DNA of 64,000 bases from Pegea sp. RAD2-039. Lineage: Eukaryota; Chordata; Thaliacea; Salpida; Salpidae. Below are positions 1 to 12,466 of the stretch, piece after piece. Position 1 is the first letter of the stretch, and each line of letters opens with the position of its first letter. Under the pieces are notes generated by a model, which worked only from the letters and a program-made list of their open reading frames with translations, made no database searches and was not told the origin of the DNA. The stretch is taken from the NCBI GenBank assembly GCA_034620365.1, contig JAQGEQ010000091.1:558001-622000 (forward strand), in the 5' to 3' direction. The position numbers were made by a program, and so were the translations under genes.

Positions 1-3000
1 GAGGAGGTGATAAATGCCTGGCGAAAATCAATGTTGAATTTTTATTACTGCAATATTCTAAAAAAAAAACCTCTTAAGTTTTGCATGGTTGATTTTAGCT
101 GTCTTACATTCTTTGATAGATCTAAAAACTATTAACTAGCTATTTTAATAATATAGTTTTAGCATTTCTTGCTTTTTAGTTTTGAATAAAAGATAGATTA
201 ATCTACTAAACAAATTACAAACTTAATCATGTGTTTATTAAGCTGGATTTGATCATATAATTTTCATTCCTAAAAACTAATGAATTAAGAAAGTGTTTTA
301 ATTTTTAATATGCAAATAATGATAAAGATATTTTGTTTAAAAAAAGTCATAATTTTTCAAGAAAACTCATTTTTTTACACCAAGTAAAAAACACTAAGTC
401 ATCGAGAGTCTGATCTTTTTATCCTTAAAAACTGTTTACAAAACTTTATGGTTAATTTATTAGAATAATAGTTACAATTAAATTATTTCCAATCATGTTT
501 CGCTTCGTTGCAGAACACAAAAGAATTTTAAAATTTCAGATTTCATCATATTTCAGCAATACAAAGAAAGTTGAAACAAAAAAATGTTCTTTTTAATCTA
601 ATTGTATTTTTTATACTGCAGTCTCACATTTATCTTCAGAATTCTGTTTTGTTCTCTTTTAAAGGTATTAACTTTATCATTTGTATTTTAATAACTACTT
701 TGTGGTTAACTACATAAGTACAAGTGATTCCTTTTCACCTTAAGTTTGATGTTTAAGCTTAAAAGCTTTACAAGATTGTTTAATCCATTATGTGATCAAT
801 CATTTTTAAGAGAGAATCAAATTTGGTTTACTACTTACGATAATAATTGTATCCAACTAATAGAGGGTATTTTATTAGAAAATTGTTATGTAATATTTTA
901 TTTAAGATTTAAATCTATTATTTAGAAAGAACATAAATAAACAGAAATGATTTTGATGTCTAGTTTTTGTGCTTTATTTAAACTTTTATAAATAAAGTCT
1001 TAATATTTAAGATCTGTTGTATAAACATTATTAAAAATTAGAAGAATAAAAGACGGTAATTTTTTCGACACTGACTTCTTATTTCTAATCCTTAGAGCAT
1101 TTTTCTTTGCTTTTTGCAATCAATTGATTAGCGCTGACTGAAGCAAGAGACTCCTCAGCACCTTTTAGTTCCAAGTAAAGATGAAACAAAGTTTCTTAGG
1201 CTGCTTTTGTAGAACAAAAGGCGTTAGAGTAAAGGTGATCTAACCAGCTTTTTGATAAATTCTTCTCTAATAAAGGTTTAGATTTGCAAGTATTATCGCG
1301 CTACAAGAAAAAGCTCAAATCTTGATTTCTTTTTCTTCAATCTATATTATGGTTTAAAAGATTTAAAACCAAACTTAACTTTTAGTATTATTTAATAACT
1401 AAGTAAATTTTAGAATGAGGTGCTACCAATTATGATAAATCACCTTTGCATGGATTCTGCAATACCAATGCATTAACATTTTCAACATTTTACATTTCTT
1501 ATCTAATTGTCTTACTAAAGGTTAGAAAACCATTAGCAGCATTTTTTCTATTTCGAGAAATTATAATTAAAATATACCATCAAACTTACCAAAGTAATTT
1601 AACTTACTTGTCTTAGAGTTTTAAACGAATAGTAAAAGTTGATTTTACTAGTAAAGCGACAGTTATTTATTTACTTTATACCGATTATATCTAACTAAAT
1701 TATATTAGGTTTACAACCGATTAAAATCTAACTTCGTATACTTTGCCTTTCTAGGAAAACGTAACCAAACTTTAAAAAATAATTTTCTGAGACTTTAAGG
1801 TTGAAATTTCAAATGAATAAAAATGACTTTTGCTGTATTTTTTTCGTAGTTTAGATTCAGATGAGCTTTAATTATTGAACTTTATTTTAATCAATCAGTA
1901 TTTAATAAATATTCAGAGCTTATTATAGTCAGTTACTATTTTCTATTATATTGTATATTACAAAGTGATATTATTAAGTTATTTCTTTTTTTTAATACTT
2001 AATATTGATTTTTAGCTATTGAAATTTTTCATTTAGAAGTTGTTTATTTCTAATCAGTTAAGTAATTTTCTGTGTAAACTTGTTTTGAAGGTAACAACTA
2101 TTTTAAAATGTTATTTTTATTCATTTATTTATTACAATCAATGCAAATAAGACTTGTTGCTTAAATTAAAGTTTTCAAATTATAAGCAGTAAATACTTAA
2201 AACTATTCTTTATTGCAAATGTTTAAATTTTATAAATATTCATACTTTTGTTGACTACATTTATCAAAAGAAAAAAAAAACTTTCAACGAATATTTAAAA
2301 CTGTTTTACAAATGAGAAAATATTTAACAAAAAGTTATCAATCAGTCAGAAACGTTTTAAAAAGTTATCATTCAAAACCATTTCTTCTCAAATTTTTAAT
2401 AACATTTTAATTTATCTCAATAACTACCTGACATAATTCAGTACAAATTCTAATTTTTTAAACTAGAAATATAACTTTCGGCAACTTTTGAATGTGTTTT
2501 TGCATTCAATAACTACCAATATCTTTACTAAGTTTATAAAACCTCTATTAATAAGCTATAAAATTAAAGATTTAATTCAAATTAATCTTATAAATATAAA
2601 TCTTCAATAGTTTAGCTTTGGTTGATACATCATCTTCTGATTATCACCTGTCTTCTTACAATAAATATTGTAATTTAAAAGACTGTTGCTACTAGATCAA
2701 AGTTGAATAATTGCTTAATTGCGCTTAAAGATCTAAAGCATCACGATATTTTTGTCTAGACCACAGAGCCAAATACAACCAGTAATAAATGAGTGAGAAT
2801 TTCTACGGTAGCATATAAACTTCGGTAAAGCTAAGTGAGAAGAAGAACAGATTTTTATTTGTAAAGATTATTACAGATTGAATGCTGTAGCTCTACATCA
2901 ATCTTGTTCATAGCGCTTATGTAAAATGTCTTAGATTATATTTATTTCATTTTTTAACTTATTACAGCCGAAGTTTTTTAATTTACTAGCTTTAAAAATT

Positions 3001-5030
3001 ATAATTGGAATTTATAAAAAATACTAGATGTAATTTGATATATTATAAATAAAATTTAGATTTTACAAACTTGTTTTTATTGATTATTTAAAAGTATTAT
3101 TTTTTCAATAGCTTGCAAAAGTTTTTCGCGACGTTTTTTCTTCTAAATATATTTAAATAGATCTTAAAGATCAACTAAATGATCCTACTTAAATGTAATC
3201 ATTAAACATTTTTATAAATAAAGTTTCTAACTTTTCAATTATGCTGAATCATTACAAAGAAGTTATTATTATAAAAAATAACGAGACTTACTCAAGAATA
3301 ATCTGAAATTTCTTTATTTATTTTTATTTCAACTTCATCTATCATAAAATTTACCTAAATATTTTACAAAAGGTCAAACTATAAAAATTTGAACAAGTTT
3401 TGAACTTTTTAGCTCCAAAAACGTTAATTAAATTATTTACACTTGATATGTTATCTCTTTTTTATGTATTTAAAGCTGAATTTTTCCTAAAAAAAGTTTT
3501 ATTAACTTTCTTGATAATAGTTATATATATTGATATAGAATATTAATATAGTTAATATTATTAAACTTACTTTAAAATTTTCGTTAGTAGATTGTTTAAA
3601 ATGATTAGTGTTTTTCTTATTTGAAAGAATTGTATAAGAGTAAGGTCTATATTTATCATTATTTCTATTTCTATTTGCACTAAATGTTTTCTTTGTTAGA
3701 TTTTAAGAGTTAAAGTATATTTGTAAAATTTTTGAATTTTATCATTTACTGAAAAATAATTTTCAGATATTATGTGAGCTCAAAATTAAGTTGAACTTGA
3801 CAAAGATTTGGTACGTTTGAATTCATCTTGAAAAGTTTTTAAGTATATACAATCTCATAACGGTTGCTGGTACCAATAAACGCACTCTAGTAATTGTGGC
3901 ATAGAATATTTGTTTTTAGTTGACAATTTTTAAATTTGATTATGTTTAAGAGAATTAATAACCAACAAGCCTAAAGTCTTGAAACCTTATTGTTGAGGCA
4001 ATATCTTTTCAAAATTGCTAAAAAGAGTCAATTTCTAAATTTGTATCCTTTGAGTTACACTAAGACTTTCTTTAAGGTATCATTTAGTCAGATAAGAAAA
4101 ATGTTCAGTTGTTTGTAAACGCATAATCAAAAACTGAAACGAATAGAAATTGTTATATTGACATATTTAGGTAATTTGAATAGAATTTTGGCATTTGGTA
4201 ATCATGATACACAAAGTCAGTTTCAAAGTTTTCTCGTGCTGAGAAATTCTAAACAGCAACCGCTAGAAGACGCTGTTGATTCAATAACTTTAGAAAAACT
4301 AAGTAGATACAATTTTGGCAACTTACTTCTACCGGAGAATCAATACATTATACATCAATTTAGTCACATTATGCATTTAATAATACATTATGCTCATATA
4401 AAGTAAGAGTAACTATAAAAAGATTTAGTGAAACTGACAATAATAAATATTCACTATTGTTCTTCAAGACAATCCAAACGATTTCATCTGTTGCTTCAAT
4501 TATTTCAATTTTATCTAAATTAAACTTAACCAAAATGTCTTAATAAGAAAAGTTTTGAAATAAAAATCTATAAGTTCGTCGATATAAGTAGCTACAAGGA
4601 TATCTATTAAAACCCCAAACTTTTGAAATAAAATATTTGCAAAAATAGAAATAAGCAATTTTATAAAATTTTGTTGCTTAATTTACAATAAATTTTATCA
4701 ATTTATTAAAAAGTTTAGAAAATTCTAAGCTAGATATTTAATGGTCTGAAAACTATTTGAAAAAACATTTTTAATTTCGAAGATTTGACTTTTTATCTAA
4801 GTTTAATATCAAGGTTTATAAAGCTCAAAAGATTCAATCTTTCAAATTTGAAAATATTTTGGTTTGTAAAGACTACTAATATCTTTCAAAACTTCTTAGC
4901 CACCAGTATGGAAATCAAACTAACACTTTTAAACAAAAGTAAATAAAACAAAACTATAAAAATAGAAATAAATGATAAATATAAAGTCAATTTTAAGTTA
5001 TTCAAATTTTAAAATGTTTTTGTTTTTTAG

Positions 5031-5087
5031 ATGAAGAAATTGAAGTTGAAATTATTCAATGATTTGGAGCAAGAATCGGTTAAAAAA
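5031..5087 (+). other. Possible orphan coding exon
   Basis: A 57-nt segment is preceded by a T-rich tract ending in TTTTTTAG and followed by GTAAGG, so both splice sites look good. Only one frame is open. It begins with ATG directly after the acceptor and reads as 19 Lys/Leu-rich residues. No downstream exon that continues it in phase was found: the next obvious acceptor, near 5214, would give an immediate stop. It could be an exon of an unrecognised transcript, or chance in A+T-rich DNA. Confidence 0.15.
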
Positions 5088-8000
5088 GTAAGGTTCTCAC
5101 TTTTCACTTAACTTAATAATTTTTGCTGAAAATAATGAATAAATTTAAGATATTTTAGCTTCTAGTAATGATTAGTACAAACTTATGTAATAATTTTATG
5201 ATTGTAATTTCAGTAAGATACTTGATGAGAAAATAACTTTCTTACATCATAAAAAACTGAAGTTCAGGGTATTCCATCTAGCTTATACCTTACATTTAAA
5301 AAGTGTTAAGATTTAAAAAACCCGCTTAAATTAGTAATCGGCAGCTTGCTTAAGTAAATAGTCACAGTTGAGATACTCTAAAACCATTAGTCATTTTTTG
5401 ACATCTGCAGCTGGTCTAAAAGTTTTACATCTTAGTGGTTTTCACACAGTTTTATCCACTGGTAAATATGATAAACTTAGACAGAATGTTTCCTATTTGT
5501 CAATTATGTTGTCTGATTTTACAAATTTGTCTGCTGAATAGAAACTTTTCAACTCTATTATCTTTACTTAAATCTTATTTCTAAATTTATTCAGGTATTT
5601 TTTCGATAACATTTATACTAAATCAATCTACAATTTAGTGCTTTTTTGGGTTCAAAATATGTTTTCCACCCAATTAAAACTTTAAATTCATAATATTATT
5701 AGAAACTATGAAATAATGTTTACCCAAAATCTTACAAAATGGTTTTTTAACTTCTTTCGAATATGTTTTTTAATTTACTTGAAATCTTTTTATAATCTAT
5801 ATTTGATGATGTTAAACAATTGATACTAAATGAATTTTACTACTTAATTGCTTAAAATCTTTGTAATTGACCTCTAAAATTCAAAAAACTAAAAGGTCTT
5901 TTTAAAGTATCAGACTTATATTTTTCTTCTGTTGCAAAAAACGCCATTTTGAATCAAAGTTAGAAGTTTAGAAGAGTACTTTATACTTTGTATTCTTTTT
6001 CGTTACAGATGGTTCACATTTGAGAATGGAATGAATTGCTTTTAATAATTGAGTGAAAGTATTCGTTTCTAAATCAATACATACAAACCATAATATGAAA
6101 ATAGTTTAAATGTCTTTTATTTTATGTCTTTTATTGCATAATGTTAGATTTTTGCTCTCAAAATAATCTCAAACTTTAGATAACCCATTACTGTAAATGC
6201 TTGATATCAAAAACTCAAATGATCTGAGATAATAAGATTGATGAAGCTTGATGACTTAAATGATTCCAATTGATTGAGTTATATATGAATTTAGAAGAGA
6301 AATTGTAGATTTATATGTGATGCCTTATCGAGAAGCGATGACGTCACAAGAAAGGATATTTTTAATCTTGTATGGTATACTTCAAATATCATTTTACTTT
6401 TTCAACTTTTTCTGATTTATGTTTAAATTTTAATTTGAAATATTTTTCTGCTGAATTTTTCAATTTAGTTTAATAATAAACATTTTTGACTTCTAGAAAA
6501 ACAAAGTTATTTACATGAAAATTACATCAAGAAAATAAAGGATAAATTTTGATACTAAACTTGGTTCCTTTGTATTTTGACACATTTTATTGAAAAATAA
6601 TTTAACCTAATTCGTTTCTTCTAAATCAGATCTGTCTAATTGACCATAGCAATTGTATTAACAGTCTTTAAATTAACTTCTGTGGCATTGTTTTTTGAAA
6701 ATTAGTAATCGGAAGCTACTGTGTTTGTTTTTTATAAGATTTAAGGTTTGGCTCTCTTAATTTGATGAACGTATATCTGATAAATTATAAAACTTTGAAT
6801 TTTCTACAAATATTTCTGTAAATGTTGGTTTAATTAGCAATTAACTATTTAAATGAAAAATTAGAAAATTAGTTCATTTAAATTGATTTAAGAACTTAAG
6901 TTTTTCCATTTTTTTCCTAATTTTGCTCTTTTAAACTTTATTATTCACGTTTATGGAATTTGATCGATTTCAAAACTTTTCCAAGGAAATGTAATTTTTC
7001 CAAAATATAATTTTAGTTTTGCATAAGACCTTGAATGAACTAATTAAACTTCCACAAGGAAAATATCCTTTTAATAAAGACCTTATGTATAACTCAGAAA
7101 TTAAAAACTTAATATTATTAACCTTATATCAAACTGTTATTAAGGTTAGTACTCTTTTAAAAATCCTAACATCAAAATGTATCAGAATTAAATAAAGTTT
7201 CTTTTAAAGTTCGTTATAAAATCTCATAAAAAAATAAAAACATAGACTAAGGACTTTTTTTAAACTATTTACTTTGCTAAAAATTTTTAAAAATAGTCTA
7301 AAAGCTCAAAAAATCTAATTAAAACTTTTAAATTATTTGTCAACAAGTTATATTTAATTTTTGATGTACACAAATTTTTATTTACGAACTGGAAGTAATA
7401 TACCTCAAAAATACATTGCTGAAATAGTTGATCTGTTTTGATACTTTGTTTTAAGATAAAAAAAGTTTTTCATTTAAAAGTAATGAAGTTAATGATATGA
7501 ATTTGATTTAATTTCAAAGATTTTTGGAGATTTCAAACATTTTACGATTTCTGAAAATCTAAAAAATTAAACTGTTTACTCCTTCTAAATATAACATTAT
7601 CAAAAACAATTCATAAATATTCTATATATTTAAGCGTAAGTATTTTCTCGTAATGTCTTTTGGCTAAAAGGTATCAGCAAAATATTTAAAAATACTTAAT
7701 AATTAATCTATGTATTACCAACAAAATACCTCAAAATTTCATAAAGTTAAAAATATTGTTTCATAGTTGTTGTTTTGCTTAAATTTCATTAACTCTCTAA
7801 AAAATACCATTTAAGACTTTTATGAAATTAAAATTAAATTAGCTGAACAAAAGTTTCGTTTAAAAATAGTTCAAATCTTAATAATATATGATCATATATC
7901 TGGAACAGTACCACCTGTTTTTGTATATACTAAATTTGACATTTTTATCTAAATGAAATGATATCTTTTGTTTTCTTCTTCTTCTCGTACACTTAACTCA

Positions 8001-10344
8001 AAACTTACTTCTAAAATGCTGTATAATCTATTTTGAAGTCAATTAAATTTGTAATTATAATTAAAAAAATCCACTCAATTATTTTAAAGGTTGTTTTTGT
8101 TAAGGTTTATAAAATTGTTATTAAAATATTTAAGTTTTTGTTTTTTTAATTTTTGCTTTAATCTTTTCTATTTTTAACACGTAAGCAAATAAAATCTTAT
8201 TGGTTTTTCTGCTTTGCAGTCATTTTTTTTACTGCATTTTAACTATTTTTTGACTTTTCACTACAGAAACTTTAATAAGTTTTAATAGTCGGTAATGAAA
8301 TCTCCCTTTTTACTAATTTGGTTAAGCAACTTTCAAATAAGTTTTTAAATTTCAATTCAGATAATTATATTTCATAATTATAAAAAAAATGTTCAGTTAT
8401 GTTTGCCACGATTCATTTGTAGTGTAGAAATAGTTGTTTGTCATCTAATTACTGATTAGTAATCAAAATTAATGTAGCTTTGAGCAAGACTGCTGTGATA
8501 CAAAAATAGCGCGCTGTTATAATTTTCTTTTGATAAAATATGATGCTTACTTGGAAATAAATTTCCTGACTCTATTTAAACAGATCAAAAAGTATAAACA
8601 GCTTTTTACTTACACTAAAAAAATGGGAAATACAGATGTTTTGTAAGATGTAAGATGACTCGATCTCTGATAACCTGATATATTTTAACAAATTTCTTTC
8701 AATTATAGAGAAATAGCTAATAATTATTCAGAAGAATGTTTTTTGCACAATTTGTTGATATAATAAATGTTTAAGTAATCTTGCAGTCGTTTAACAAGTT
8801 TCATAAACGTTCCTCTTAACTTGCTGCATTGAAAATCTGCAAACAGATAGTTACGCTTGCTACTGATGACGTTTTTGGCAAAGTCTAAGACGTTAAGCTG
8901 AAAATTTTTTCAAGCATTTAATCTGTAATCTTAGAAAAAATGCGAACCACACAATGTTTAAGCTAGCTTGTTGATAAAACTGTTAAGTTCTTAAATAAAC
9001 TTAGAGCATAATCTGACTGTGTGTATTAAAAGTACTTAAATATTCTTATAAAGTAAAGGTTTTTGGGAAAAAATTGTTTGATTTCTAATGTTAAGCAATT
9101 TGATTCAAACTTTGTTGCTTGATAATTTCAAATATTAGCTTTCTGATGAAATAAGATAAATACATCTAAGGGAAGATTAAATCAAAATTAGTCTGTAAAT
9201 TAATAGCAAAGAAAATAAATTTAATAAATACTTCAAAAAGTTACATGTAATACAACTCAAGTATTAAATAGTTCATTTATCTCCATCATATTATTTTAGG
9301 CAGCTTTTAAAAACTTGATTCGCTTTTAAATGAAAGTTTTTTTATCTGAAGCTTATTGGAATTTGTTATAAAAATAATGAAATTAATTAGTTACTTCTAT
9401 ATAATAATTAAATAAAAATATTTAAAATACCTTTAATCTAACTTTAATAACTTTGTTTATGTCTGTAAGTATCATTAGGTGCAAGTTGAAACCGAGTCAC
9501 TTGCAGTTTTATCAATTAAAACAATAAGAAAACATTTTAAGTAATATCATATACAGATCTAAAAATAAAGAATAAAAAATGATTTATTGTGTTATTTAAG
9601 TTAGTTATTTGTAACATTTTGAATGTGTTTCCCTCTGATATATGGGAAAATTATTTCCTGAAATTTGTACAAATTAATTTAATCATAAAAACCCATAGCT
9701 TAAGTTGTGGGCCAAGCTGATAAAAATTTAATTATAAGTTTACCGGCTCTATTCATTCAAGAATTATTGAAATAATTTAACAAAGCCAAAAACAAAAAGA
9801 TTTTGGTCAATTCTAAAGGTACAACATAACAAGAAAATTGATAATTATGTAACTGTAAGCTCTAAGTTGTTTTAATATCAAAACAACTTACAAAACAAAC
9901 CGAATTTTTTTGTTTTCTAATTTTTGTTGTTTACTCTTTTTGCATTAATTTCGTTATAAATATAGTTTTCAAACTTTAGTGGTCTGTTGTAGAATTCAAA
10001 CAATTTTATATACTAACTGAAATCAAAACTATTTACATTATTAAACCATAGGAAAAACTACCTTAATAATATTTTAACTTGTGTTAATTTTATTTAGAAC
10101 AACAAATAGTTAGTCCAATACCAGATAATTTAAATATACAAATGTTTAAAGTTGTTTTCCCTAAATTATGCTTTGTCCTTGCAAACGTGGTTTCTTTCAT
10201 CATTCAAATAATCAAATAACCAGAAAACTACTTTTTGATTTACAAATTTCATCAAGTTTGTCTGTTCAAACATAAATCAATAAATTATCTTTATCAAAAT
10301 AGACTACAGTTTGAAAGAAGTGTACAGATTGATTTTAAGTCTAT

Positions 10345-10358
10345 CCAGCAGATGGTGG
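10345..10358 (+). promoter_or_regulatory. CTCF-like motif
   Basis: The sequence CCAGCAGATGGTGG agrees with the CTCF core CCASYAGRKGGC at all but the last core base. It sits about 2.1 kb upstream of the TGF-beta gene in otherwise A+T-rich DNA. The call is by pattern only. CTCF is a bilaterian protein, so a functional site requires this animal to be one. Confidence 0.3.
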
Positions 10359-12306
10359 TATGTAACCGAATAGCTTCAACAATTTCAACTTTTAGTTTAG
10401 TCAGCCACAAATAATGACAAACTTTTTTAGTTAAGGGGTTGCCTAATTAATATTATAAATAGATAAATAAATAAGTCACTAAGTTTAAATTGTTAAGCTC
10501 TACAAATTTTCTATTTTGACGCTTTAGTTCAAAAATCAGAACTAAGAAACAATTAATGAAATTGGTTTACTTTTTGAAAAAGAATAACAAGTTAAGCAAT
10601 GCGATAGATCAATAATTTCTTCAACTATATTTTATGTGATATGAGTTAGATATTTTTAGAGAAAAAAAATTGGTGCATTTTTATCAGATTAAACATGAGG
10701 GTCCGAAGAAATTTATTTTGACTAATGTTACTAAATTTTAATCAGAATCAATATTTATGAATAACATTGTCCCTTTTTATACCCGTAATATAACCAGTTA
10801 ATAGAAGCCTACAGAATTTTTTTTAAAACCGCCATTTTAAAATCTAACCGAATAATTTACTATAAGAGATGTTTTCATAATGAATTACTCCATAATTTGC
10901 GGCATTTATTTGATATAAATGTTACAACAACAAAGCATTTAACTTATGCGTTAATTTTTATCACAATTTCTTCAATTGCTCCAGGCAGTCTGTTGTAGGT
11001 TAAATATGAAAGAGAAGTCAGGCGGATATCAACTACATTACGAACAGTTTACAAGTAGCAGCGTTAGTTAGAATTATTTTGTATAAGAGGAGAATCGTTT
11101 TAGTCTCTTCTCTTTCTATTTTAAAGGGTCTATAGAAACGAAATGAGCCATATTTATTTGTTTTTTGTCGTTAGACTGACTTATAAGGCTAAATTATGAC
11201 TTATTGAGCTTTTTAGTTGGCATGCTTGAATATAAATTTACATATTGATGCAACTTCTTTTCATAGGTTGATTTGAAATATTGAAGAAATTATGTCATTT
11301 GATATAATCCCAAATTAATATTCTTTAGTCAAAAATATTATATAAAAGTAGCATTTCTATTTTCAGTACAAAATAAAGAAAGCTTTGTGTAAAATTACCC
11401 CAACACTTTCACAAAAATTAAAGTTTATTTGGTCAATTATTTCAGTTATACAAAATAAAGCTGCATACTATAATGCTTGTTTTAATCATGATTCATCCAA
11501 AATTATGTTTGTTAAATAAATGTATGAAACACTAAAATAGGTTTGAGCATTTGTATCTTGTGGCCAAATCTACTTTTACTTTGAATCAAGATTGAAATAA
11601 TATATAAAACTGAAATGATAATAACCTATACTTAATAAATTATATCATTTATAAGTTGTTCAAAGTAAAACGTTTATACTATATGAGCCTAAATAAGGTA
11701 ACAATAAATCAAAGTCAACACCAAAGAAAAGTATTTTTACAGATTTTGCATATGTTTTTATCTCAATGACTCAATTAGATCAATTTATTCATTTTAATGG
11801 CATTTTATTTTGTGCTTACCACTGGTTTAGTGCTTACACCATCAAAAAGTTATCTGAATGTATTGCGTAATCTAACAAAGTAGCACGTTGGTATAAGGTT
11901 TGTTTAAGTTTTGATTATAAAATCAAACATAAAAGTACTAAGAAGTCAAGCAAGGTTTATAACGATTTTCTTCTTTCAATTTTGGAGAATTCATTGAAAT
12001 TCAAAAGCTTGAAAAGCAAAAATACTTTTCAAAAATAGTTTGTAAAACTGTTCATATAGATGATTGCTATCTAAAAGGTTTTAATCTATAGATTAAGACA
12101 AACACTAAATAACTAGCAATCAATCAAAAATTATTATTAAGTTATTGATAGCAAGTGTGAGTGATTATGTCATCAGTTAAACACAAGGTCTGTGTCATAC
12201 TCTAAAGATGGCTTTCTTGAAAAACTAGAAATTAAATCCATAAGTATTTTGTAGAATTGTAAAGTGGTAAAAGACTATACGAGATATAAACAGCGATTGA
12301 AACGAT

Positions 12307-12319
12307 AGGTCAACGGTCA
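12307..12319 (+). promoter_or_regulatory. Candidate nuclear-receptor direct repeat (DR1-like)
   Basis: AGGTCA, one spacer base, then CGGTCA form an imperfect DR1 arrangement about 70 bp upstream of the TATA box and 160 bp upstream of the TGF-beta start codon. Steroid or heme-type nuclear receptors bind such repeats. Insect myoglianin is tied to endocrine timing, which makes the site worth noting. A chance match is quite possible. Confidence 0.15.
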
Positions 12320-12386
12320 CCAAAACGCAGAAAAATACGAAAAAAGACAAGCTATAAGACTTTTTTCTTTTAGTGATTTATTTAAG

Positions 12387-12394
12387 TATAAAAG
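12387..12394 (+). promoter_or_regulatory. TATA box of the TGF-beta gene
   Basis: TATAAAAG lies 73-80 bases upstream of the ATG of the myostatin-type gene, in a short stretch richer in G+C than its surroundings. This spacing predicts a transcription start near 12415-12425 and a 5' UTR of roughly 45 nt. Confidence 0.5.
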
Positions 12395-12466
12395 CAGAAG
12401 AGTGCATGACAACGCATTTCAACTGCTGAGTATTTGCAGTGATATAGCCAAATAAATCAAAACAAA

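Larger units (their letters stand above)
1..12300. other. Gene-poor A+T-rich region
   Basis: I see no gene with recognisable homology here on either strand. Reading frames are short and T/A-driven, and long A and T runs dominate. The longest open stretch (about 4158-4406, +) has no ATG at its start and no recognisable family. Three small items are listed separately: a splice-site-flanked frame near 5.03 kb, a CTCF-like motif near 10.35 kb, and a paired AGGTCA-like site near 12.31 kb. A perfect CRE-like octamer TGACGTCA lies near 6338. Distal regulatory DNA or non-coding transcripts cannot be excluded. Confidence 0.6.

Noticed and set aside
4158-4406. 82-codon open frame with coding-like composition
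   Set aside because: It has no ATG at the start, no recognisable family and no linked exon. Kept only as a hint in the notes on this region.
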